This document shows positions 9,062 through 17,489 of a stretch of DNA of 64,000 nucleotides, piece by piece. The notes beneath the pieces are model-generated. The model had not been told where the DNA came from. It made no database searches and saw only the letters and a program-made list of their open reading frames with translations. The translations under genes and the position numbers were made by a program. The stretch covers positions 62,001-126,000 of the forward strand of contig NZ_WOTA01000006.1 of assembly GCF_011516825.1 (NCBI RefSeq). Direction: 5' to 3'. Every line of letters starts with the position of its first letter. Position 1 is the stretch's first letter. The stretch comes from Acetobacter oeni. GTDB taxonomy: Bacteria; Pseudomonadota; Alphaproteobacteria; Acetobacterales; Acetobacteraceae.

Positions 9062-10167
9062 GCCTGGTCCTCGCGGTTGTATTCGACGAGCAGGCGCTCG
9101 AGGGCGCGTCGCGCGATGCGGGCTTCGGGGCCGGCGGACTGGCTGAGTGCGTTCAGTTTCTGCGCGGCGATACCGAGGGTTCCTTCGACATCAAGGGCGG
9201 CGAGGTCGTTTTCGGTCGGGCGGCCGACGAGGTTCTCGTCGCGGAGATCGAGAAAACGCAGGCGGTGGGCCAGATCGTTTTCGATTTTCGCGAGGATGGC
9301 GACGCGGTCGGTGAGATCGGTGATTCCGGCGAGGGTGAGTTGCAGCAGGGTATTGGGCGCGTCGGTTTCGCTGAGCAGGGCGGCGCAGTCGGCGTCGAAA
9401 TCGGCGGCGCTGCTGACGGTGCGTTCGCGGATGAGCCAGTGGAATCGTCCGGTGCGCAACGGTGTGACGACGGGGTCCGCGCCGGGGCTGAGTTCGACGA
9501 GGAGGGCGTGGCCGGAATTGTTGTTCTGGAAGCGGTCGGTTTCCGGTGTTCCGGCGTACCAGGTTCGGGCATCGATTTTCAGGACGCCGTGCCAGTCGCC
9601 GAGGGCGAGGTAGTCGAGGCTGGCGCGGCGGGCGCGGTCGGGGGGGATCTGGTTGTTCGTCTCGCCACGGGAGCCGAAATCACGGATGGAGCCGTGGGCG
9701 AGGCCGATGCGCAGCCGGGCGCCGGGTGTTTGTGTGGTGTCGAAGGCTTCGGTGGGGTCGTCGAGATTGTGGCGGTGGGTAAGGGGGGCGGGGAGGAGCC
9801 AGGCACCGTCTTCGAGTTCCCGGGGTTCGGGGGTTGTGAGGATGGTGATTCTGTCGCCGGCTTTTGCGCGGACGCGGTCCCACAGGCCGCCGTTGCGGGC
9901 GAAATCGTGGTTGCCGGGGAGGAGCCACCAGTGGCAGGGGTGGCGTTCCATGCGGGAGACGGCCTGGACGATGGTGCGGTCTTCGGGGCCTTCGGTATCG
10001 AAGATGTCGCCGGCGACGAGGATGTGTCGGGCGCTGTGTTCGGTGGCGGCTTTGCCGAGTGTGTCGATGACATCGAAGCGGGCTTCGGTGAGGGCGGCGC
10101 GGAGTTCGGGGGTGAAGCGGCCGTAGGGCTTACCGAGTTGCCAGTCGGCGGTGTGGAGAACCTTCAT
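9058..10167 (-). CDS. SbcD/Mre11-like (YhaO-type) metallophosphoesterase
   Basis: This calcineurin-like DNA exonuclease subunit of about 369 residues carries the two-metal motifs in order. They are HTADWQLGK at the N-terminus (D-x-H is replaced by D-W-Q), LVAGDIFDTEGPED, LLPGNHDF, GLAHGS and LALGDWHG. I chose the ATG at 10167, which begins MKVLHTADW, because the family starts there. An upstream TTG at 10203 would add a proline-rich extension, and neither start has a strong ribosome site. It is the first gene of the SbcCD-like pair and is followed by DUF763. Expected partner is the overlapping ATPase; role is DNA-end processing by family inference. Confidence 0.85.
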   Translation of the reverse strand: MKVLHTADWQLGKPYGRFTPELRAALTEARFDVIDTLGKAATEHSARHILVAGDIFDTEGPEDRTIVQAVSRMERHPCHWWLLPGNHDFARNGGLWDRVRAKAGDRITILTTPEPRELEDGAWLLPAPLTHRHNLDDPTEAFDTTQTPGARLRIGLAHGSIRDFGSRGETNNQIPPDRARRASLDYLALGDWHGVLKIDARTWYAGTPETDRFQNNNSGHALLVELSPGADPVVTPLRTGRFHWLIRERTVSSAADFDADCAALLSETDAPNTLLQLTLAGITDLTDRVAILAKIENDLAHRLRFLDLRDENLVGRPTENDLAALDVEGTLGIAAQKLNALSQSAGPEARIARRALERLLVEYNREDQA

Positions 10168-10336
10168 GAGAGGAAGTCTGTCATGAGGGGGCGGGGGTGG
10201 CAATATTGGCGCGGGTTGGGGGCGTGGGGAGCAGGGTTACGCGGCGTGTGCGGGCGGTTGTCGTTCGGGTCCGTAACTTATTTGTGGCGTTGATTCAGGG
10301 TGTTACGGATGGTGTGCGTGACCCGGAGGATTGGGG

Positions 10337-11359
10337 TCAGGTTCGTTCCCTGGCGGCGAGGGCACCGGACGTGGCGGGGTCGGACGAGAGCAGGCTGAAG
10401 AGGGTTTCAGTGGCCTGATGCGGCAGCGGAGCGGAAAACAGATTTTCCTTTACGCCGAAATATTCGTAGAAGAAGTCTTTGTTGGTCTCGTTGAACGCGG
10501 CGTAAAAATGCTTTTGTCTGGGGTCGCTTATGGCGCCTCCCAGACGGAACATTCTGAAGCTGGAGATGACATAGACCGCGCGGTCTCTTATCCACGAATA
10601 CTTGCCGTTCCTGTTGTAGCGCGGGAAGACTTTGTTGACCTGGCGTGCCAGGAGCGCCTGGAAGCGTGTCAGGCCTTTATTGTCATGAGTGGATGAAAAA
10701 TCCAGGCTGTCTGATGGTATTTTCAGGCGGCATATATTCAGAAAATCTTTTCTTATATCTTTGTCGGGGAACAGGTTTGTCCGGAAAATTCTGCGGGTGA
10801 TGCAGGATTTGCCGAAGCAGGCGGACCATTTATCCAGCATCTTTTTGTAATTGTAATAGTGGGTTTCTGTCTGGTCGTCATTCTGGAAGTCCTGGATTCT
10901 GCAGGTATCTCCGCCTTTGATTCCTGTGCTGTACAGGCTTTTTCTGACTTCCGACTGTTCTCTGAAATAGCAGACAATCTGTATGGAGGAAAAATTCCGG
11001 TATAGAAAATCGCGCAGTTCCGCGATGTTCTGTTCGCTGGTCATCCTGCGGTGAAAATGCTCGGATGTGATGATCATTGTTGTATGCGACAGGTTCAGCC
11101 ACCGGATTTCGGCTTCGAAATCATCGAGGAAGGTTGCGAAGCGGGCTTTTTTCCCGGCTTCATCCCGGATGCCCATATCCAGGAGATAGTCATCGATTTC
11201 GGGCTGGAACCGCGCGCAGAGTGCCCGGTTATTGCCTTCTCCCAGAACGTGGCTGAGGGCGATGCCGTTACGGGAAAGGGTGGCTTTGTTCTGATACAGC
11301 CAGCTCTGGATGGATGTTGTTGCTGTTTTTTCGGTGCCTATATGAAGGACGCATCGCAT
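10337..11359 (-). CDS. Sulfotransferase-like protein
   Basis: This protein of about 340 residues opens with a P-loop-like LHIGTEKTATTSIQSWL, the 5'-phosphosulfate loop shape of PAPS-dependent sulfotransferases. VCYFREQSEVRKSLYS in the middle resembles the 3'-phosphate loop, where Arg and Ser contact PAPS. The start at 11359 (MRCVLHIG) puts the loop at the N-terminus as usual; an ATG at 11401 is possible but lacks a ribosome site. Such proteins often decorate exopolysaccharide or lipopolysaccharide. The next gene upstream is a permease, so there is no operon clue. The acceptor is unknown. Confidence 0.7.
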   Translation of the reverse strand: MRCVLHIGTEKTATTSIQSWLYQNKATLSRNGIALSHVLGEGNNRALCARFQPEIDDYLLDMGIRDEAGKKARFATFLDDFEAEIRWLNLSHTTMIITSEHFHRRMTSEQNIAELRDFLYRNFSSIQIVCYFREQSEVRKSLYSTGIKGGDTCRIQDFQNDDQTETHYYNYKKMLDKWSACFGKSCITRRIFRTNLFPDKDIRKDFLNICRLKIPSDSLDFSSTHDNKGLTRFQALLARQVNKVFPRYNRNGKYSWIRDRAVYVISSFRMFRLGGAISDPRQKHFYAAFNETNKDFFYEYFGVKENLFSAPLPHQATETLFSLLSSDPATSGALAARERT

Positions 11360-11550
11360 GTTCCGTCGCCCGGCTGATCTGATTGAAACCGGAACGATCA
11401 TCTATGCTGGTCAGGTCGGATGCCAGACGGAAACAGTTTCGCTTCGTGGCGATTTGTGTCTGTTGGTTTCGGTTGTGACCGGGGCCGGTTGACCTTCCGG
11501 TCAGTCCGGCTCTGGTGCTGAGGTGGATTCCCCTCTTTTGGTTTGTTGCT

Positions 11551-11620
11551 GAACAAAGTGGTCTGCAAAACTTTGCGACCTCTGCCGGGCGGGCGCTGCC
11601 CGGCTTCGGGATCTTTCGGG
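11551..11620 (-). repeat. Decayed copy of an interspersed intergenic repeat
   Basis: Read on the minus strand, the stretch CCCGGCAGAGGTCGCAAAG and its continuation resembles 40850-40881 (CCCGGCAGGGGCCACAGGG). Roughly two thirds of positions agree over 30 bases, and most differences are transitions. It lies in the 270-base gap between the sulfotransferase-like gene and the permease. The rest of that gap shows nothing codable. The relationship is judged by eye and is tentative. Confidence 0.35.
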
Positions 11621-11629
11621 GCTGGTTTT

Positions 11630-13081
11630 TCAGCGGTTCAGCAGACTGTGGTGCCGGCTGTAGCTGAAATAAATGACGCCGCCGATGACAAGCCAGACGA
11701 CGAGACGCAGCCAGGTGAGGCTGTCGAGCGAGGCCATGACGGTGAGGCAGGAGACGATGCCGAGCGCCGGGACGACGGGGCCGCCGGGGACGCGGAATTT
11801 TCGTTCCATATCGGGGGCGGTGCGGCGGAGGATGAGGACGCCGGCGCAGACGATGGTGAAGGCGAGCAGGGTTCCGATGGAGGTCATGTGGCCGAGTTCG
11901 GTGATGGGCAGGAAGGCGGCCATTGCGCCGGTTGCAACCATGAAAAACAGGTTGGAGAGCCAGGGGGTATGGAAGCGCTTGTGTGTTTTGCTGAAGAGGG
12001 CCGGGAGCAGGCCATCTTTTGACATGGCGAAGAAGACGCGGCTCTGGCCGAGCAGCAGGACGAGGAGGACGGAGGTGAAGCCTGCGATGATTCCGAGTTT
12101 CACGGCCAGTTTGAGCCAGACGAAGTGGGTTCTGTCGATGGCGGTGGCGACGGGGGCGGCGTCTCCGATCATGTCTTTGTAGTTCACGATGCCGGTGAGG
12201 ACGAAGGAGAAGGTGACGTAGGCGGCGACGCAGACGAGGAGGCTTCCGATGATGCCGACGGGCATATCGCGTTTGGGGTTTTTCGTTTCCTGGGCGGCGG
12301 TGGAGAGGGCGTCGAAGCCGATATAGGCGAAGAAGATGGTGCCGGCGGCGCGCATGACGCCGGAGAAGCCGTAATGGCCGAAGGTTCCGGCGTTGGCGGG
12401 GATGAAGGGGTGGTAGTTGGCGGTATTGATATAGGGCAGTCCGAAGCCGATGAAGGCGGCGATGACGGACAGTTTGATGGTGACGATGACGGCGTTGACC
12501 TTTGCTGATTCCGAGGTGCCGCGGATGAGGAGGAGGGAGACGAGGACGATGATGAAGGCGGCGGGGACGTTGGCGAGTCCTGCTGCTGTGGTGCCGTCGG
12601 GGAGGGTGACGGTCTGGAAGGGGGAGGCGGTGAGGCGTGCGGGGAGGGAGAGCCCCCATCCGCCGAGGAGTGAGGTGACGTAGCCTGACCAGCTGACCGA
12701 GACGGTTGCGGCGCCGACGGCGTATTCGAGCACGAGATCCCAGCCGATGATCCAGGCGATGAGTTCGCCCATGGCGACATAGGCGTAGGAGTAGGCGCTG
12801 CCGGAGACGGGGATCATGCTGGCGAGTTCGCTGTAGCAGAGGCCGGCGAAGCCGCAGGCGATGGCGGCGATGAAGTAGGACAGTACGACGGCGGGGCCTG
12901 CGTTATCGCCGGCGGCGATGCCGGTGAGGGAGAACAGTCCGGCGCCGATGGTGGCGCCGACGCCGAGGGCGACGAGGCTGGCGGGGCCGAGCACGCGTTT
13001 CAGGCCGCTGTCATCCGTATCTGTCATCGGTTTGAGGCGGAAGAGTGCGCTCAGGGCGGACGGTCTCGTCGGTTGCGGCAT
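11630..13081 (-). CDS. APC-superfamily amino acid permease (CAT type)
   Basis: This 483-residue inner-membrane transporter has about 12 membrane segments. The first helix carries GVGATIGAGLFSLTG, the unwound substrate-binding motif of APC transporters. SELASMIPVSGSAYSYAY follows, as in the cationic amino acid transporter (CAT) branch, and the C-terminal half shows FAYIGFDALSTAAQETKNPKRDMP, typical of the same branch. The preferred substrate cannot be told from sequence. It is divergent from glyA, with about 220 bases between them that must hold both promoters. The glycine/serine theme next door is suggestive only. Confidence 0.88.
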   Translation of the reverse strand: MPQPTRPSALSALFRLKPMTDTDDSGLKRVLGPASLVALGVGATIGAGLFSLTGIAAGDNAGPAVVLSYFIAAIACGFAGLCYSELASMIPVSGSAYSYAYVAMGELIAWIIGWDLVLEYAVGAATVSVSWSGYVTSLLGGWGLSLPARLTASPFQTVTLPDGTTAAGLANVPAAFIIVLVSLLLIRGTSESAKVNAVIVTIKLSVIAAFIGFGLPYINTANYHPFIPANAGTFGHYGFSGVMRAAGTIFFAYIGFDALSTAAQETKNPKRDMPVGIIGSLLVCVAAYVTFSFVLTGIVNYKDMIGDAAPVATAIDRTHFVWLKLAVKLGIIAGFTSVLLVLLLGQSRVFFAMSKDGLLPALFSKTHKRFHTPWLSNLFFMVATGAMAAFLPITELGHMTSIGTLLAFTIVCAGVLILRRTAPDMERKFRVPGGPVVPALGIVSCLTVMASLDSLTWLRLVVWLVIGGVIYFSYSRHHSLLNR

Positions 13082-13300
13082 GAAGGTGAGGTCTCCGGGA
13101 TTATGGTTCGGGGAGTTTGTTACGGCGCTGAATAGCGGCTGTTAAACTGTCTGTCGCGGGGGAACGCAGCTTCGGGTGGGTTTTGCCAATGGTTTTGCTG
13201 GTGGTTTTCCGGGCGTGATCGGGCTACAAGCGCGCGGATGGCAAGAGGGACCTGGCTGGTTCGGGGGCCTGCTGCGTAGGTGAAGCTCAGGACAGGGATT

Positions 13301-14593
13301 ATGCAAGTGAGCGAAACGGATCTGCATCGTTTTTTTCGGGCTCCTCTTGGTGAGGTCGATGCGGAAGTTGCTTCCGCCATCGGGGATGAGCTGGTTCGTC
13401 AGCGTGACGGGATTGAGCTGATTGCCAGTGAGAACATGGTTTCCGAGGCTGTTCTTCAGGCTCAGGGCAGTGTTCTGACCAACAAATATGCCGAGGGGTA
13501 TCCGGGGCGTCGCTATTATGGTGGCTGCGTGGATGTCGATAAGGTTGAGGTTCTCGCGATCGAGCGCGTGAAGCGGATTTTTGGCGCGGGTTTTGCGAAT
13601 GTGCAGCCTCATTCCGGGGCGAATGCCAATCAGGCGGCCTTCATGGCGGTTGTGGCGCCGGGTGACACGGTTCTGGGCATGAGTCTGGCGGCGGGCGGGC
13701 ATCTGACGCATGGCGCGGCGCCGAACTATTCGGGCAAGTGGTTCAATGCGGTTCAGTATGGCGTGCGTCGCGAGGACGGTCTGCTGGATTATGACGAGAT
13801 GGAGGCTCTTGCGCGGGAGCATAAGCCGAAGCTGATTGTTGCGGGCAGTTCCGCTTATCCGCGGGTGATTGACTTTGTCCGTTTCCGCAAGGTTGCGGAT
13901 GAGGTTGGCGCGAAGCTGATGGTGGACATGGCGCATTTCGCCGGTCTGGTGGCGGCGGGTCTGTATCCGAGTCCTTTACCGCATGCGGATGTGGTGACGA
14001 GCACGACGCACAAGACGCTGCGCGGGCCGCGTGGTGGCCTGATTCTGACGAATGACGAGGCGCTGGCGAAGAAGATCAATTCGGCGGTGTTCCCTGGTCT
14101 GCAGGGCGGGCCGCTGATGCATGTGATCGCGGCGAAGGCGGTTGCGTTTGGTGAGGCGCTGCGTCCGGAGTTTGGTGAGTATCAGAAGGCGGTTGCGGCG
14201 AACGCGAAGGTGCTGGGTGAGGTTCTGGTGGATCGCGGTTTCGATCTGGTGACGGGCGGTACTGACAGCCATTTGCTGCTGGTGGATCTGCGTCCGAAGA
14301 AGGTGACGGGCAAGATTGCCGAGAAGGCGCTGGAGCGGGCGGGGATTACCGCGAACAAGAACGCGGTTCCGTTTGATCCGGAGAAGCCGGCGGTGACGTC
14401 CGGCATTCGTCTGGGCAGCCCGGCGGCGACGGCGCGCGGGTTCCGCGAGGCGGAGTTCCGGGCTGTTGGCGAGATGATTGACGAGGTGCTGACGGCGCTG
14501 GCGGCTTCGGGTGGCGAGGGTGACGCGGCGGTGGAGAACGCGGTGCATGCGCGGGTGAAGGCGCTTTGTGCGAAATTCCCGATTTATAGGTGA
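13301..14593 (+). CDS. glyA: Serine hydroxymethyltransferase
   Basis: This cytosolic PLP enzyme interconverts serine and glycine and loads tetrahydrofolate with a one-carbon unit. It has 430 residues, the normal length. Family motifs run in order: [50 protein letters not shown], and the PLP-lysine site [14 protein letters not shown]. The ATG at 13301 is preferred over an in-frame GTG at 13280 because the conserved protein begins near SETDLHRFF and a purine-rich CAGGACAGGGA precedes the ATG. The gene stands alone and ends at a hairpin terminator. Confidence 0.97.
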   Translation: MQVSETDLHRFFRAPLGEVDAEVASAIGDELVRQRDGIELIASENMVSEAVLQAQGSVLTNKYAEGYPGRRYYGGCVDVDKVEVLAIERVKRIFGAGFANVQPHSGANANQAAFMAVVAPGDTVLGMSLAAGGHLTHGAAPNYSGKWFNAVQYGVRREDGLLDYDEMEALAREHKPKLIVAGSSAYPRVIDFVRFRKVADEVGAKLMVDMAHFAGLVAAGLYPSPLPHADVVTSTTHKTLRGPRGGLILTNDEALAKKINSAVFPGLQGGPLMHVIAAKAVAFGEALRPEFGEYQKAVAANAKVLGEVLVDRGFDLVTGGTDSHLLLVDLRPKKVTGKIAEKALERAGITANKNAVPFDPEKPAVTSGIRLGSPAATARGFREAEFRAVGEMIDEVLTALAASGGEGDAAVENAVHARVKALCAKFPIYR

Positions 14594-14640
14594 GGAGAGG
14601 GCGCCGCCTGTGAGGGTGGGGCGCTTTTGAGGGTGTGCCC

Positions 14641-14672
14641 GCCGGATCCTTTGCGGGGTCCGGCTGTTTTTA
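14641..14672 (+). terminator. Rho-independent terminator after glyA
   Basis: GCCGGATCC (14641-14649) and GGGTCCGGC (14656-14664) form a nine-pair stem with one G-T wobble and a six-base loop. TGTTTTTA follows directly. It sits 48 bases after the glyA stop and separates it from the convergent gene at 14770. Confidence 0.7.
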
Positions 14673-14769
14673 TGTGAGGCGTTCCGCCCCTGTAACGCTC
14701 AATAACTGTTACGTGTGACGGAGCGCGTATTTCATCGGGTACAGGTGCTGCTGGCCGGATCGGCCGGGT

Positions 14770-15594
14770 TTATAGTTCGTTTTTTATGTATTGTCGTGAA
14801 ATCAGTTGCAGTGCGAAAGCGGGGGTCCGCGCGATTGTATCTGAATAACCTGAGAGCAGGACACCGAGAAATTCAGGAGCATTTTCCATGATGGTGGCGC
14901 GGTTTCTCAGTGTTCCGGAAAATGTTTTGATGTAGTCCGCATTTATATTGTGAGTGTTTGTAACCCGATACAGCTCCGATAGCAGCTTTTTTTCTGCCTC
15001 TTTGTCTTGCTGGGAGGTGAGAGGTCTCGTGTGGAGAAGCGGTGTGTCATCAATGATGAACATCGCATCAAAATCAATTAATTTCGGCCACAGATTGTCC
15101 AGCCCCCAGCCACATCCTGTGTGTCCGAGCGAAAACGTATGAAGGAGCTTTTCAAGGATATCGCGTCGGAAGCATGGTACCATGATTTCAACAAAGCTGG
15201 TGTTTCTGAAAAGGAAATTTTTATTCTCAATCGTAATGATATGCGTAAAAAAAGATTGCGACATGAGCGCGGGCTGAGCGATTTTTGCGTTCAGGCAGTG
15301 ACAGTGAGTGAAGAAGTCCGATATATTTTTCTGACAGGACAGAATATCGTCATCCGCCAGCATGATGTAATCGTAGGCTTTCCAGCCGTCCCATGATTCC
15401 AGGAGTGTTTTCAGGCCCGACCATTTCTGCCCCGGGATGATGTCGGTCTGTCTGAGCAGGGGAAGTAAAGCTTCAGGAGTTTTCGTTTCTTCATAAGGAC
15501 AGCACAGCAGATCCCACTGGCGATCGGAATCTGATATAAAGCTGGTGTGCAGGGAGTTCTTTCCGGTTCTGCAGATGACAAGGTCTCTGGACAT
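14770..15594 (-). CDS. Putative glycosyltransferase, DUF707-like
   Basis: This 274-residue protein has YDYIMLADDDI near residue 75, a DxD-type metal/sugar-nucleotide motif. GHTGCGWGLDNLWPKLI near 180 matches the W-G-x-D-x-W region of DUF707-type proteins. It has no signal peptide or membrane helix, so it should be cytoplasmic. The gene is clearly richer in A+T than its neighbours and uses AAA, AAT and ATA freely, which suggests acquisition. It lies 24 bases downstream of a GT25 gene on the same strand, so the two probably form a surface-glycan pair. Donor and acceptor are unknown. Confidence 0.55.
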   Translation of the reverse strand: MSRDLVICRTGKNSLHTSFISDSDRQWDLLCCPYEETKTPEALLPLLRQTDIIPGQKWSGLKTLLESWDGWKAYDYIMLADDDILSCQKNISDFFTHCHCLNAKIAQPALMSQSFFTHIITIENKNFLFRNTSFVEIMVPCFRRDILEKLLHTFSLGHTGCGWGLDNLWPKLIDFDAMFIIDDTPLLHTRPLTSQQDKEAEKKLLSELYRVTNTHNINADYIKTFSGTLRNRATIMENAPEFLGVLLSGYSDTIARTPAFALQLISRQYIKNEL

Positions 15595-15618
15595 TATTAT
15601 CGCTCGCTTTTATCGAAA

Positions 15619-16344
15619 TTATGATCTGAGAATGGTTGATTTGCCGGGCTCATTTTTTGTGATGCAGAGCGGAGGAAAGCTCGTAAAGGCATTCATTTTT
15701 CGATAGTGGTCAGCCATGACATGATCGATCGATGTATTCCGCAGTTTTCTGTCAAGGCCGACATGGTAGAACGAGCGATCGGGAAGGGGGAGGGTTTGGC
15801 TGATCAGGTTTCGCGCTCCGGCGGGCGAGATGGCGTAGCCGCAGATTCCAAGGGTCTGGAACAGTTTGAACGGCAGGGATCTGACGTTCATGTTCCTGAA
15901 AGTATGGGCGCCTTTCCTGAGTGACTCCTGATCGAACTGGCTGATGCAGTGTGAGATTCCAGGCAGAAGTTCGAAGGTCAGGGTTGTATCGTAATTATTG
16001 CCCCAGAGAATGATGTCCCAGTTTTTGGGAAGTTGTGAAATAATGGCTTCAGATTCTTCGGCAAAGTTTCCGCACAGCATGGCGTCATCTTCAAAGATGC
16101 AGGCGGGTTCGTTGTTTTCAACGACGGCGTTCCACAGCAGAAGGTGGGACATGGCTGAGCCCAGAGCGCCTTTTGTATAATTCAGATATTCTTCAATGAT
16201 ATTGTTCTGTATCAGTTCCCTGCTATCCAGGTGCCTGCCGTCAATAGCGCTGAACTTTCGGATATCACTGATGTGGCTGTTATCTGATGTAAATTCTGAA
16301 TACCGGTCCTGATCGCAATCTCTGTTGATGACAATATATTTCAT
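15619..16344 (-). CDS. Glycosyltransferase family 25 protein
   Basis: This 241-residue protein begins MKYIVINRDCDQDR, the usual short strand of family 25 enzymes. GALGSAMSHLLLWNAVV (about 60-76) is the family's G-C/S-x-x-S-H motif, and IFEDDAML (about 83-90) is the metal-binding acidic motif. Family members add galactose or similar sugars to lipooligosaccharide. The start is well supported by ACGGAG seven bases before the ATG. Like its downstream partner it is A+T-rich, and the 137 bases upstream are strongly A+T-rich and likely hold the promoter. Confidence 0.8.
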   Translation of the reverse strand: MKYIVINRDCDQDRYSEFTSDNSHISDIRKFSAIDGRHLDSRELIQNNIIEEYLNYTKGALGSAMSHLLLWNAVVENNEPACIFEDDAMLCGNFAEESEAIISQLPKNWDIILWGNNYDTTLTFELLPGISHCISQFDQESLRKGAHTFRNMNVRSLPFKLFQTLGICGYAISPAGARNLISQTLPLPDRSFYHVGLDRKLRNTSIDHVMADHYRKMNAFTSFPPLCITKNEPGKSTILRS

Positions 16345-16481
16345 GAAAAACTCCGTATATTTAGATATTATAAAATCATTAAAATTATAAAATATAATTA
16401 ATTAATTGTAGATTTTTTCGCGGACTTCTTCTGTGCTGTCCGGGGCGGCTGAATCTGCTTTTCTGGCGGGATGAGGGAAGG

Positions 16482-17186
16482 ATGCTCAGGCGGGTTGGGA
16501 AGCGGCGAAGTTTCGGGGCTGACTGGAAACTGGGCTGTACACTGGCGAGTGTGGCGGGTGCGGTGAACGCGGCAGGCTTTATGGCTGTTGGTTATTATTC
16601 CGCGAATATGACGGGTAATCTTTCGACGCTGACGATGGCGCTTCATCAGCATGATGTGGCTGTTATCGGGACGGGGATCGGTCTGATCTTCTGTTTTGTG
16701 TGCGGGGCCAGTCTGGCGACGATTCTGGTGAATGCGGGGCGCAGGCGGCGGCTTGTTTCGGTTTATGCCTGGAGCATTCTGCTGGAGGCGGGGTTGCTTG
16801 CGGCCCTGGGTCTTGATGACATTTTTCTGCCGGGTGTGCTGCGGGAGGCTGTTCTGGCTTATGGCCTGAGTTTTCTGATGGGATTACAGAATGCGACGGT
16901 GACCCGGATTTCGGATGCCCGTGTGCGTACGACGCATATGACCGGCATGCTGACGGATATCGGGATCGGGATTGTGGACTCATTCGGTGGCGATGAGGCG
17001 GCGCGGAAAACGCGAAAAAGGCTGCTGCTTCATACATCTGTTGTTATGAGTTTTGCGCTGGGCGGAACTGCCGGCGCGTTTCTTTATGGCTCGATGGGCG
17101 GGCGGTGTTTGCTGGCGTTCGCCGTGGTGCTGGCGGTGGTGTCGGTGCAGGGGATTCGGGGGCGGAGACAGACGGCTGATCTGTGA
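16482..17186 (+). CDS. DUF1275 (YoaK-type) membrane protein
   Basis: This 234-residue integral membrane protein has about six hydrophobic helices. It shows the family's opening VAGAVNAAGFMAVGYYSANMTGN and the later FLMGLQNATVTRISDARVRTTHMTG block. DUF1275 proteins are found widely but their role is not known; some are suspected transporters. It is divergent from the GT25 gene and converges on the bd-oxidase operon, so it stands alone. Confidence 0.88.
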   Translation: MLRRVGKRRSFGADWKLGCTLASVAGAVNAAGFMAVGYYSANMTGNLSTLTMALHQHDVAVIGTGIGLIFCFVCGASLATILVNAGRRRRLVSVYAWSILLEAGLLAALGLDDIFLPGVLREAVLAYGLSFLMGLQNATVTRISDARVRTTHMTGMLTDIGIGIVDSFGGDEAARKTRKRLLLHTSVVMSFALGGTAGAFLYGSMGGRCLLAFAVVLAVVSVQGIRGRRQTADL

Positions 17187-17357
17187 GAAGGGCCGGGCTG
17201 AGTGTTCCGGGGCGGGAATGGTCCGGGGCTGTCAGATCCCGGCAGGGGCTGTGGTGCCTGTGCCGGGGAAACGGTGGTTTGCGGAGAAGGCAGGTGCCGG
17301 CCTGCGATCCGGGTGTCGCGGGTTTCCGGAGGTCATTTCGTCAGAACAGGCCGGTTC

Positions 17358-17489
17358 TTAATTGTGGATGACGAAATGGAGGGCGCCGGCGACGAGGCCG
17401 AGGGCGCCGACGCCGGCGAGCCAGAGGCCCGCGAACCAGATGAGTTTGACGGGCAGGCTGTTTTTCGTGTCCTGCATGGTGTTTTTCAT
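17358..17489 (-). CDS. DUF2474 small subunit of the CIO-type bd oxidase
   Basis: This 43-residue protein has one membrane helix. A short polar start (MKNTMQDTKNSLPVKL) is followed by a W- and G-rich helix with IWFAGLWLAGVGALGLV. That matches DUF2474, a single-helix family encoded right after cydB/cioB in many proteobacteria and thought to stabilise the oxidase as CydX does. Its ATG overlaps the cioB stop by one base (TGATG at 17487-17491), so translation is coupled. Confidence 0.82.
   Translation of the reverse strand: MKNTMQDTKNSLPVKLIWFAGLWLAGVGALGLVAGALHFVIHN

Noticed and set aside
11268..12659. 463-codon minus-strand frame overlapping the permease
   Set aside because: Arg/His/Pro-rich translation in another frame of the amino acid permease; no family resemblance.
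13082..13300. Possible glycine riboswitch before glyA
   Set aside because: I could not find tandem aptamer-like conserved blocks or a terminator/antiterminator pair in the 219-base leader.
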